NCBI RefSeq assembly: GCF_011927795.1
Contig: NZ_JAATJJ010000001.1
Span: forward strand, 434,001-498,000
DNA: 64,000 nt
DNA from: Saonia flava
GTDB taxonomy: Bacteria; Bacteroidota; Bacteroidia; Flavobacteriales; Flavobacteriaceae
Reading direction: 5' to 3'
Shown here: in pieces, positions 45,282-53,241 of the stretch
Numbering within the stretch: the first letter of the stretch is position 1
Layout of the letters: every line of letters starts with the position of its first letter
Notes under the pieces: model-generated
The model's database searches: none
What the model was told of the DNA's origin: nothing
The model's input: only the letters and a program-made list of their open reading frames with translations
Program-made: the position numbers and the translations under genes

Positions 45282-46256
45282 ATGAAATTAATGCTATTAT
45301 ATGTCTTCGTATTTTTAGTGGTCGCTTGCACTAAAAATGACAACACTACAGTAGACCTAATTCCCGGGCCTGCTTTAGAAGAGGGGCTACTGGAAAATCA
45401 AAAAATAGATATTTTGGGAACGGAAAGAGATTACCATCTCTACATTCCAGAAAACCCTATAAATGCACCCGTTGTGATGCTTTTTCATGGTAACGGCAGT
45501 AACAATAACGAAATATTGGGCATAACCAATGTAAAAGCACCTTATAAAGTTTGGTTAGACATTGCCGAACAAGAAGACCTTATACTAATTGTACCCAATG
45601 GTTCTGAAGGTACCGATGGCAAAAACGGCTGGAACGATTGTAGAGCAGATGCTGAAGGCAATCCCAATTCCAATGATGTACTTTTTGCCAATCATCTAAT
45701 TGATATGGCCATAGAACAATATCAGGCCAATGCATCAAAAGTTTTTGCTGTAGGCACTTCAAACGGAGGACACATGGCCATACGCTTGGCTCAAGAAATA
45801 CCGGATAAACTAAAAGCTTTTGCCTCCATTGTTGCAGCCAATCCTGTGAACACCCAGTGTACAAATTCCACCATACCCATTTCAGCACTCATAATTAACG
45901 GTACAGAAGACCCTTTTCTACCCTATGAAGGTGGGCCAATGGCAAGTAGTCGTGGTGAAGTCTATTCTACTGAAGAGACCATTGCATATTGGGTCGATAG
46001 AAATAATACAAATATTGCTCCGGTTATAAATAACCTTGCAAATACAGACGAGACAGATAATTGTACAGTAACTACATATTTATATGAAAACGGTACCAAC
46101 AATACCGAGGTAGCTTTATATACCGTTGTTGGTGGCGGGCATACCGAACCTAGTATTAGGGAACGCTACAGCAATTTATTCAAAATTATTGTAAAGGAAC
46201 AGAATGGCGATATTGAAATGGCGTACGAAGTCTGGAATTTCTTTAAAACCAAATAA
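45282..46256 (+). CDS. Lipoprotein esterase of the PHB-depolymerase/LpqC family
   Basis: A 324-residue lipoprotein with lipobox FLVVAC (Cys16). It is an alpha/beta hydrolase with the oxyanion region LFHGNGSNNNE, nucleophile GTSNGGHMA, Asp in NGTEDPFLPY and His in GGGHTEP. Relatives cleave feruloyl or acetyl esters on polysaccharides, or polyhydroxyalkanoates. A surface role in polysaccharide use is plausible. A terminator follows at 46352. Confidence 0.9.
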   Translation: MKLMLLYVFVFLVVACTKNDNTTVDLIPGPALEEGLLENQKIDILGTERDYHLYIPENPINAPVVMLFHGNGSNNNEILGITNVKAPYKVWLDIAEQEDLILIVPNGSEGTDGKNGWNDCRADAEGNPNSNDVLFANHLIDMAIEQYQANASKVFAVGTSNGGHMAIRLAQEIPDKLKAFASIVAANPVNTQCTNSTIPISALIINGTEDPFLPYEGGPMASSRGEVYSTEETIAYWVDRNNTNIAPVINNLANTDETDNCTVTTYLYENGTNNTEVALYTVVGGGHTEPSIRERYSNLFKIIVKEQNGDIEMAYEVWNFFKTK

Positions 46257-46351
46257 TAAAACGCCACTTCCCTATTCCTACAGTTCAATAATCCAATTGT
46301 TAGGCCAATAGCCATTTTCCGGCTTTGCGTTTATATAGATATAAACATGTT

Positions 46352-46375
46352 AAAAACCACCAAAAGGTGGTTTTT
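46352..46375 (+). terminator. Terminator after the lipoprotein esterase
   Basis: AAAAACCACC-AAAA-GGTGGTTTTT plus more T. The rest of the 356-bp gap before the next gene is non-coding. It also holds a 10-bp tandem unit ACACAAACAA (2.4 copies, 46415-46438). Confidence 0.9.
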
Positions 46376-46564
46376 TTATGATTGGCATAAAAGAAATAAC
46401 TAAAATAATGAGCAACACAAACAAACACAAACAAACACTAACATACTAAAAACAAGAATCTAACTTGATTATTAGGAAATATGAACGACCAAAGCAATCC
46501 AAATTTTAAAATATAGTGCGTTATCAGTTTAATTTAAAAGCAGTTAGATGTAAATTCTTGGATA

Positions 46565-46581
46565 AGTGTAAAATTTACACT
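46565..46581. promoter_or_regulatory. 17-bp palindrome upstream of the second esterase gene
   Basis: AGTGTAAA-A-TTTACACT has perfect 8-bp arms and ends 31 bp before the ATG at 46613. A likely operator. No regulator gene is adjacent. Confidence 0.5.
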
Positions 46582-46612
46582 AATTTTAGAAAAACAAACA
46601 TTTCCAAACCAT

Positions 46613-47575
46613 ATGATCATGAATTCAAAACTTAAGAATCTCATTAAAACACTCATTTTGTTACTCACTATAGTATATTTTCAAAATACTATGGCCCAAG
46701 ATGGAACCATCTATCCCCTAGAAATTCCCAATGAGCCAAACGCCATTCCTCTTGGAACAGGTGGTGTTGAAAACCAGCCCGCCTCAGAGACATGGTTCAG
46801 GCAATGGGGTGACCCAATGGCCCGAAACATCACCACGGCAACTCTTACCCCATTTCTGCCAAAACCAGGGAAAGCAAATGGGGCAACCGTCATTGTAGCA
46901 CCAGGAGGAGGTTTCAGGTGGCTTTCACTTGGGAATGAAGGGTGGGAAGTTGCGGAAGCACTGGCAGAAAAAGGAATCACTGCCTTTGTGCTTAAGTATC
47001 GACTCCATCCAACTCCAGAATCCCTTGATGACTTCAGTGCATGGATGAACAGGCCTCGCACTCCCGCTCCTTCTTCTGATACATCTGACTCTTCTAGTAA
47101 TTCAGAACCTATTAGTCGACTACAACGAGACCTTTCAAATCAATTGGAAGACGCTGAAGCTGCTTACAAGATGATAATTAATCGGGCTGAGGAATGGGGA
47201 GTAGATACAAATCGAATTGGTATGATTGGCTTCTCTGCTGGTGCTGGTCTCACTATGCACTCAACATTGAACTCCGAAATAATGAATCTAGCCTTCATAG
47301 GTCCAATTTATGGTGGCATGGGTGACGTAGAGGTTCCAAAAGATGCTCCACCTATGTTCAACGTAATTGCGGTGGACGATTTTCTTTTCAGGGGTCAGTT
47401 TGGCGTAATTGATTCATGGTACAAAGCAGGAATACCTGTTGAGTTCCATCTTTACCAAAATGGGGGTCATGGTTTCGGCTTAGGAAATCCAAACAGAACC
47501 AGCAATCGCTGGTTTGATGCCTTTATACACTGGTTAGACGTCAATGCTTTCCTTACACCCAAGTCCAGTGAGTAA
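46613..47575 (+). CDS. Exported alpha/beta hydrolase, carbohydrate esterase/lipase-like
   Basis: A 320-residue enzyme with a signal peptide (about 1-28, ending NTMAQ). Oxyanion region IVAPGGGFRWLSLG, nucleophile GFSAGAGL, Asp in VIAVDDF and His in QNGGHGFG, as in BD-FAE or acetyl-xylan esterase relatives. A Ser/Asp/Thr/Pro-rich insert (about 143-160) sits between strands. It probably deacylates polysaccharide or xenobiotic esters in the periplasm. Start choice is ATG at 46613 or 46619. Confidence 0.88.
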   Translation: MIMNSKLKNLIKTLILLLTIVYFQNTMAQDGTIYPLEIPNEPNAIPLGTGGVENQPASETWFRQWGDPMARNITTATLTPFLPKPGKANGATVIVAPGGGFRWLSLGNEGWEVAEALAEKGITAFVLKYRLHPTPESLDDFSAWMNRPRTPAPSSDTSDSSSNSEPISRLQRDLSNQLEDAEAAYKMIINRAEEWGVDTNRIGMIGFSAGAGLTMHSTLNSEIMNLAFIGPIYGGMGDVEVPKDAPPMFNVIAVDDFLFRGQFGVIDSWYKAGIPVEFHLYQNGGHGFGLGNPNRTSNRWFDAFIHWLDVNAFLTPKSSE

Positions 47576-47696
47576 CATTCTTGATATTGTTCTAGTTTAT
47601 AGAATCGGATACAAGGTCAATTAATCTTTGCCAACTAGAACAAAACATAACATGTATGTCATCTTTTAAATAGATGAACCTACATAAAAATCAGTG

Positions 47697-47750
47697 ATAG
47701 CGGATTCATTCTAGTTAAATTTGAAAAGTCAATGAGAATTGATCCGCTAT
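47697..47750. repeat. Imperfect inverted repeat in the gap after the esterase
   Basis: ATAGCGGATTCATTCT and AGAATTGATCCGCTAT pair at 14 of 16 positions around a 22-bp spacer. It could be a degenerate terminator or a short palindromic element. The remainder of 47576-47873 holds nothing I can support. Confidence 0.4.
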
Positions 47751-47873
47751 ACATATAAACTAAGTTGATAGAAAAATCTTTTGATTTTTTCATTGTGACC
47801 ATAAACCCCTGACATATTCTGACATTTCCTGCCATTACATTTGCCATATGTTTAACCTCTAAAAAAGAAAATC

Positions 47874-48239
47874 ATGACAAATGCAATCAATTGGTTCGAA
47901 ATTCCTGTTACAAACTATGAAAGGGCAAAAAAGTTCTACAGCACTGTTTTAAAAACAGAAATCACGGACGCTCCCATGCCCGGTGTTAAATACGGTGTCT
48001 TTAAGTACGACATGGAAGGTGTTGGCGGTGGCTTAATAGAGGGCGATGGCAGACAGCCCCAAAAGGACGGCGTGTTGTTGTACATGCCCGGTGGTAATGA
48101 CTTAAGTATTCCATTGGCCCGGGTAGAGGCTGCTGGGGGTACCATTCTGATTCCAAAAACAAGTATTGGCGAGAACGGTTTTATGGCCCAGCTCATAGAT
48201 ACGGAGGGCAATAAAATTGCTTTACACTCAATGAACTAA
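47874..48239 (+). CDS. VOC (glyoxalase/bleomycin-resistance) family protein
   Basis: A 121-residue beta-alpha-beta-beta-beta metal-binding fold: INWFEIPVTNYERAKKFY, VFKYDMEGVGGGLIEG and the second half GENGFMAQLIDTEGNKIALHS with the terminal Glu/His region. Members act on small oxidised molecules or bind drugs. It lies ahead of a YafY-type regulator whose promoter starts in its terminator. Confidence 0.9.
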   Translation: MTNAINWFEIPVTNYERAKKFYSTVLKTEITDAPMPGVKYGVFKYDMEGVGGGLIEGDGRQPQKDGVLLYMPGGNDLSIPLARVEAAGGTILIPKTSIGENGFMAQLIDTEGNKIALHSMN

Positions 48240-48252
48240 AACTAAAAAGAGA

Positions 48253-48284
48253 ATAGCGAACCCGTTTTGGGTTCGCTATCTTTG
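48253..48284 (+). promoter_or_regulatory. Overlapping 11-bp inverted repeat and TAnnTTTG promoter
   Basis: ATAGCGAACCC / GGGTTCGCTAT (loop GTTTT, 48253-48279) follows the VOC gene. TATCTTTG at 48277-48284 fits the -7 box and ends only 5 bp ahead of the regulator ATG at 48290, which predicts a leaderless or nearly leaderless mRNA. The palindrome may be an operator as well as a terminator. Confidence 0.6.
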
Positions 48285-48289
48285 TATCT

Positions 48290-48994
48290 ATGTCACAACT
48301 GGCCAGACTTATAGCAATACTTACGTTATTAAAATCCAAACGGGTTTTAACGGCCACCGAACTTTCGGATAAGTACGATGTAAGCATCAGGACCATTTAC
48401 CGGGACATCCAAAAGCTTATTGAGGCAGGTGTCCCCGTAATTACTATAGAAGGCAGGGGCTATTCTCTTATGGATGGCTATTCCGTAGCTCCCGTACAGT
48501 TTACAGAGAAACAGGCAAATGCCCTGATTACGGCCACACATTTGGTAAAGCAAACCCAAGATTCGTCCTTTATTGAGGATTTTCAGGATGCCATGACCAA
48601 GATAAAATCGGTCTTTAGAACCTCCATTCAGGCTAAAAGTGAATTATTAAGTAGTAAGCTCTATATATTTAACAAACAAGATATTAAAGTTCCTAGTAAT
48701 GCGCTTTCCGAAATACAACTGGCCATTACCAATTTTAACTATATAGAAATAAACTATCGCAAGGCAGATGACCCAAACATTACCTTTAGAAAAATAGAAC
48801 CCTGTGCCATTTACTCCACAGAAAACAAATGGATATTGATCGCTTGGTGCCATTTAAGAAAAGACTATAGATCTTTTAGGATAGATAGGATCCAACATTT
48901 TAAAATACTCCAAGAGAAATTTGAAGACAGAAAGTTTACTTTGAAAGCCTATTTTCAAGTGGACAAATACAGACATTCGGAAAAAAATAACTAA
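48290..48994 (+). CDS. YafY-type transcriptional regulator (HTH_11 plus WYL)
   Basis: A 234-residue regulator. The N-terminal HTH (ARLIAILTLLKSKRVLTATELSDKYDVSIRTIYRDIQKL) precedes a WYL domain (about 130-225) with FRKIEPCAIYSTENKWILIAWCHLRKDYRSFRIDRI. WYL domains sense nucleic acid or ligand. The VOC gene upstream is a plausible target. Its start sits directly behind an inverted repeat. Confidence 0.92.
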   Translation: MSQLARLIAILTLLKSKRVLTATELSDKYDVSIRTIYRDIQKLIEAGVPVITIEGRGYSLMDGYSVAPVQFTEKQANALITATHLVKQTQDSSFIEDFQDAMTKIKSVFRTSIQAKSELLSSKLYIFNKQDIKVPSNALSEIQLAITNFNYIEINYRKADDPNITFRKIEPCAIYSTENKWILIAWCHLRKDYRSFRIDRIQHFKILQEKFEDRKFTLKAYFQVDKYRHSEKNN

Positions 48995-49040
48995 TGTGAG
49001 CAACTATGTGGCCCATATTGCATCTTACAATAAAGAAATT

Positions 49041-49523
49041 ATGAGAGTAATTGCATCGGTCCTTATTTTTCTCTTATTTATGGGTTGCAGTAAAAGCAAT
49101 GACAATGATGGAAGAAAGGATTATTTTTTCTATACCGAGTCCCAAATTGTTTTGGAGGATAGCGGTGGCAATAACTTTGCAAAAATTGTGGATGGAGAAA
49201 ATTTAGTGTTTGAATACTTTTTCCAACACCCAGACCAAGAGAATATTGCGGATGATGAATATTCTGAACGTATCATCTTTGAAATGGATGCCAGTTTAAG
49301 CAGCTTCTCAATTTCCAACACAACCTTGACAGAATACAATACGTATTTTGATGAATATTGTTTTTGTGGCCTACAAGGAAGTACTCCTATAACTTTTGGA
49401 ACCATAAAAGGAACCAAAATTGACGAAAATAGATGGGATATCACATTAAACGTTTCTTTTGAAATGTATGATGAAACAAGAACCAAAGAGGTGAACCATC
49501 GTTTTGTTTTAACCGAAAAGTAA
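49041..49523 (+). CDS. Lipoprotein of unknown function
   Basis: I use ATG at 49041 (MRVIASVLIFLLFMGC), giving 160 residues with lipobox LFMGC. The frame is open from 48996, but the extra 15 residues would spoil the signal peptide. The mature part is acidic and beta-rich, with EYCFCGLQGSTPITFGTIKG. No family recognised. Confidence 0.72.
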   Translation: MRVIASVLIFLLFMGCSKSNDNDGRKDYFFYTESQIVLEDSGGNNFAKIVDGENLVFEYFFQHPDQENIADDEYSERIIFEMDASLSSFSISNTTLTEYNTYFDEYCFCGLQGSTPITFGTIKGTKIDENRWDITLNVSFEMYDETRTKEVNHRFVLTEK

Positions 49524-49653
49524 GCATATAAAACTCCCACGCAATTTAACACCTGCTCCCTGCTTTTCTATCTTATAAAACTTTAATACCTAAAATTTGT
49601 AACCTACTATATTACGATGTCGTCATAGATAAACAATCAATTAAAAACGACAC

Positions 49654-50435
49654 ATGAAACTTAAATTAGGTTACCTTGTATTTGGATTTCTTTTTTTAAC
49701 ACATCAAATCTGGGCACAGACCCCAAACAGGGACCCATCCCAAAACCTTCCAAAACCATTCTGGATTTGGACACCCAATTTTGGGAAGCCTACAATACCT
49801 GCAATCTGGAAAATTTTAAAACCTTTATCACGGATGATGTGGAGTTCTACCATGACAAAGGAGGGCTTACCACTTCCCTATCTGGTTTAATGGAAAGTGT
49901 AAAAACAGGCTTATGCGGTAATGAAAACCTAAAAATATTAAGAGAGGCCAAAGAAGGCACGGTACAGGTATTTCCGATAGCCAATTACGGTGCAATTATT
50001 ACAGGGGAGCATGTGTTCTTCCTTAAAGAAAAGGATAAAGAGAAAAGATTGGACGGACAGGCAAAGTTTACCCATCTATGGCAATACAAGGACAACCAAT
50101 GGAAAATGTCCAGAATATTAAGCTATGACCACGGACCGGCTTCCATAAATGACTCAAAAACAGAGGTTACCTTATCCAACGAAGTTCTTGCCACCTACAC
50201 GGGAACCTATACCATTGCAGATGGCCAAACCGTAACGGTAACCTTAGAGGGCAATGGGCTAAAATTGTCCGCACCCAATAAAGAATTGATCATACATCCA
50301 GAATCCGAAACCCTGTTCTTTCACAAACAGGCCCCACTCACCTTTGAGTTTGAAAAAAACGCACGGGGAACGGTACAAAAATTTACCATAAGGGAGAACG
50401 GGAACATTGTGGACGAATCAAAAAAAATTAGATAA
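49654..50435 (+). pseudogene. Exported NTF2-like/DUF4440 protein, frameshifted in its N-terminal part
   Basis: Frame 1 from ATG 49654 encodes a clear signal peptide (MKLKLGYLVFGFLFLTHQIWAQ) but then runs into noise and stops at 49890. The frame beginning near 49713 and used to 50435 encodes the mature domain KTILDLDTQFWEAYNTCNLENF, a SnoaL/NTF2-like DUF4440 start, and a C-terminal beta domain. The expected protein joins both, so a one-base change lies in the C/A-run-rich stretch 49720-49760. It could be a real pseudogene, a sequencing error, or rarely a programmed shift. Intact, it would be a periplasmic ligand-binding or enzyme-like protein. Confidence 0.75.
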
Positions 50436-50476
50436 AAAAATCTTGAAACATATACATTTGTATAATATACAAACGT

Positions 50477-51001
50477 ATGGACCCACAAGAATATATAGTA
50501 AGAAATGCAGTTCCTAACGAGTTTAAGGAGATAGGACAATTACTAGTTGCGGTATATTCCCAATTGGAAGGCTTTCCAAAACCAAGCGAACAGCCAGATT
50601 ACTACAGATTACTGGCCAATATTGGGGAAATCACCCAAAAACCAGGAGCAGAGCTTTTGGTGGCTGTAGCCCCAACAGGCCATATAGGCGGTGCCGTGGT
50701 CTACTTTAAGGATATGCAGTATTATGGTTCTGGAGGTACGGCCACCAAGGAGAAAAACGCATCCGGATTTAGGCTACTTGCCGTAAGCGAAGCCTCAAGA
50801 GGACTGGGCATTGGTAAGCTATTGACAAAAAACTGCATCCAAAGAGCCAAAAACCATCATAACCGCCAACTGCTAATACACTCCACAAAAGCCATGCAAA
50901 TTGCATGGAAGATGTACGAAAACCTTGGTTTTGAGCGATCGGAAGATTTGGACTTTACCCAAGGAGAACTTTCGGTTTATGGTTTTAGATTGATACTATA
51001 A
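50477..51001 (+). CDS. GNAT-family N-acetyltransferase
   Basis: A 174-residue enzyme. The CoA-binding motif A is RLLAVSEASRGLGIGKLLTKNCI, then STKAMQIAWKMYENLGFERSEDL as motif B. It acetylates an amine, with the acceptor unknown. It lies between the frameshifted gene and the MutS2-like gene, probably on its own transcript. Confidence 0.9.
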   Translation: MDPQEYIVRNAVPNEFKEIGQLLVAVYSQLEGFPKPSEQPDYYRLLANIGEITQKPGAELLVAVAPTGHIGGAVVYFKDMQYYGSGGTATKEKNASGFRLLAVSEASRGLGIGKLLTKNCIQRAKNHHNRQLLIHSTKAMQIAWKMYENLGFERSEDLDFTQGELSVYGFRLIL

Positions 51002-51064
51002 ACTATATAAGGGCATTTTTCCTTTCAACCCTAATCCCTACCTTTGTCCCTTTAAAATTCCATA

Positions 51065-53236
51065 ATGGACAAAATTCATCCTAAAACCCTACAAGACCTA
51101 GAGTTTCCAACAGTTTTGAAACAACTGGTGGGACGTTGTCATACGGAATTGGGCAAGGAACAAGCATTGTCCATTAAACCACTGCCCAATAAGGAGGAAA
51201 TTATAAGGGTATTGGGGCAGACATCCGAATATTTGTCTTCATTTACCAATGACAATAGAATTCCCAATCATGGTTTCGAAGTAATTTCAAATGAAATAAA
51301 ATTGCTGAAGATTGAGAATACGACTTTGGAAATAAGTGGGTTCAAAAAAATTGGAAGCATTTGCAACACCGTAAACGAACACAAAAAGTTTTTAAAGAAG
51401 TTTAAAGAGTACTACCCCCTCCTCTTCGAGTTTTCAGAAACAATTGATGCCAACACTGAAATCCCAACTGAAATCAACAAAGTATTGGATAAGTTTGGCG
51501 AAATAAAGGACAATGCTTCATCCAACTTAAAATCCATACGCATACAGATAAACGAAGTAAAGGGGAAAATAAACCAAAGCTTTGCTTCTGCATTAAGCTC
51601 CTATCAGTCCTCAGATTATTTGGACGAAATTAGGGAATCAGTTGTTGAAAACCGACGTGTTTTGGCGGTAAAGGCAATGTATCGCAAAAAAATCAAGGGC
51701 ATGGTCATGGGCACTTCCAAAACAGGAAGTATTGTTTACATGGAACCTGAAGCTTCCTTGAGATACAGTCGGGAACTCAATAATCTGGAATTTGAAGAGA
51801 AGGAAGAAATTCAAAAAATACTCAATCAGCTTACCAATACCATACGTCCTTACGGGTATCTTTTAACCAAGTACCAAAACTTCTTGGCTCATATGGACAT
51901 TACGGCCGCCAAGGCAAAGTATGCTTCGGAGATGAATGCGGTATTGCCCACAATCAATGACAAAAAGGAAATGCGCCTAAGGGATGCCTACCATCCCCTG
52001 CTCTATTTAACCAATAAGTACAAAAAGGAAAAGACCTATCCACAGACCATTGAGTTGCATCCAAAAAACCGGATCATTGTAATTTCCGGTCCCAATGCCG
52101 GTGGAAAAAGCATCACCCTAAAGACTATTGGCCTCCTACAGGTAATGGTACAAAGTGGTTTGTTGATTCCGGTTCATGAGCGCAGTTCCGTATGTCTTTT
52201 TGATAAAATATTGACAGATATTGGGGATAACCAATCCATTGAAAATCATCTAAGTACATACAGTTACCGGCTCAAAAACATGAACCAATTTTTGCGCAAG
52301 TGTAACAACAATACCTTGTTCTTAATTGATGAGTTTGGAACGGGCAGTGACCCTGAATTGGGTGGTGCCCTGGCCGAAACTTTTTTGGAGGTATTCTATG
52401 AGCGGGAATCCTATGGGGTAATTACCACCCACTACGCCAATTTAAAAATGTTGGCCAATGAATTGCCGCATGCCACCAATGCTAATATGATGTTCGATAA
52501 TAAAACATTGGAACCTACCTACCAATTGATCTTGGGACAGGCAGGAAGTTCTTTTACGTTTGAGGTGGCACAAAAAAATGGTATTCCCTATAGTTTGATC
52601 AATAGGGCGAAGAAGAAAATTGAGCGTGGCAAGGTACGTTTTGATGCTACCATAGCCAAATTGCAGAAAGAGCGAAGTAAAATGGTGCAAACCGGGGATC
52701 GTCTTAATGAGGAAGAGGCCAAAGCCCGTGAAGAGGCTAAACGTTTAGAAGAGCTGAACACCAAAATAAAGTCCAAGCTAGAGAACTACCAAGAATTATA
52801 CGATCACAACCAACGTATGATTTACTTAGGAAACAAAGTGAACACTGCAGCTGAAAAATATTTTCAAGATAAAAAGAAAAGGCCTTTGGTATCCGAGTTG
52901 TTGCGATTGGTAGAAACGGAAAACAGTAAGAGGAAAAAGAAATCGGTACAACAGACAAAAATAGACAGACAAAAGAAGGTCCAGGTGGCCCAAGAACTGG
53001 AGCAAAAAATTGTGAAGGTCAGAAAGGAAAAAATCGCCAAAAAGAAAAAGGCGGTCATAAAGGAAAAAAACAAACCTCGACCCATTTTTAAAGTGGGTGA
53101 CAGGGTTCGCATACAAGATGGCAAAGCTGTCGGCAGTATTGATAAGCTAGAAAAAAATAAGGCCATAGTAAACTACGGCCTATTCACTACAAATGTAAGC
53201 GTAGATCAGCTTGATTTGGTCGAAAGAAAGAACTAG
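51065..53236 (+). CDS. mutS2: MutS2-like ATPase lacking an Smr domain
   Basis: A 723-residue protein. A lever/clamp coiled-coil region precedes the ATPase: Walker A SGPNAGGKSITLK (342-349 as GPNAGGKS), LIDEFGTGSDPELGG (about 418), and THYANLKMLA. The rest is a long charged helix and a KOW-like end VGDRVRIQDGKAVGSIDKLE. Standard MutS2 carries a C-terminal Smr nuclease, absent here, as usual for Bacteroidota homologues. Proposed roles are control of recombination, or rescue of collided ribosomes as in Bacillus MutS2. Confidence 0.9.
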   Translation: MDKIHPKTLQDLEFPTVLKQLVGRCHTELGKEQALSIKPLPNKEEIIRVLGQTSEYLSSFTNDNRIPNHGFEVISNEIKLLKIENTTLEISGFKKIGSICNTVNEHKKFLKKFKEYYPLLFEFSETIDANTEIPTEINKVLDKFGEIKDNASSNLKSIRIQINEVKGKINQSFASALSSYQSSDYLDEIRESVVENRRVLAVKAMYRKKIKGMVMGTSKTGSIVYMEPEASLRYSRELNNLEFEEKEEIQKILNQLTNTIRPYGYLLTKYQNFLAHMDITAAKAKYASEMNAVLPTINDKKEMRLRDAYHPLLYLTNKYKKEKTYPQTIELHPKNRIIVISGPNAGGKSITLKTIGLLQVMVQSGLLIPVHERSSVCLFDKILTDIGDNQSIENHLSTYSYRLKNMNQFLRKCNNNTLFLIDEFGTGSDPELGGALAETFLEVFYERESYGVITTHYANLKMLANELPHATNANMMFDNKTLEPTYQLILGQAGSSFTFEVAQKNGIPYSLINRAKKKIERGKVRFDATIAKLQKERSKMVQTGDRLNEEEAKAREEAKRLEELNTKIKSKLENYQELYDHNQRMIYLGNKVNTAAEKYFQDKKKRPLVSELLRLVETENSKRKKKSVQQTKIDRQKKVQVAQELEQKIVKVRKEKIAKKKKAVIKEKNKPRPIFKVGDRVRIQDGKAVGSIDKLEKNKAIVNYGLFTTNVSVDQLDLVERKN

Positions 53237-53241
53237 GGCAC

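Noticed and set aside
45122-45346. 74-codon minus-strand hydrophobic frame ahead of the lipoprotein esterase
   Set aside because: It overlaps the esterase signal sequence on the opposite strand and mirrors its hydrophobicity.
46711-47061. 116-codon minus-strand frame inside the exported hydrolase
   Set aside because: It lies wholly within a well-supported gene and has no recognisable domain.
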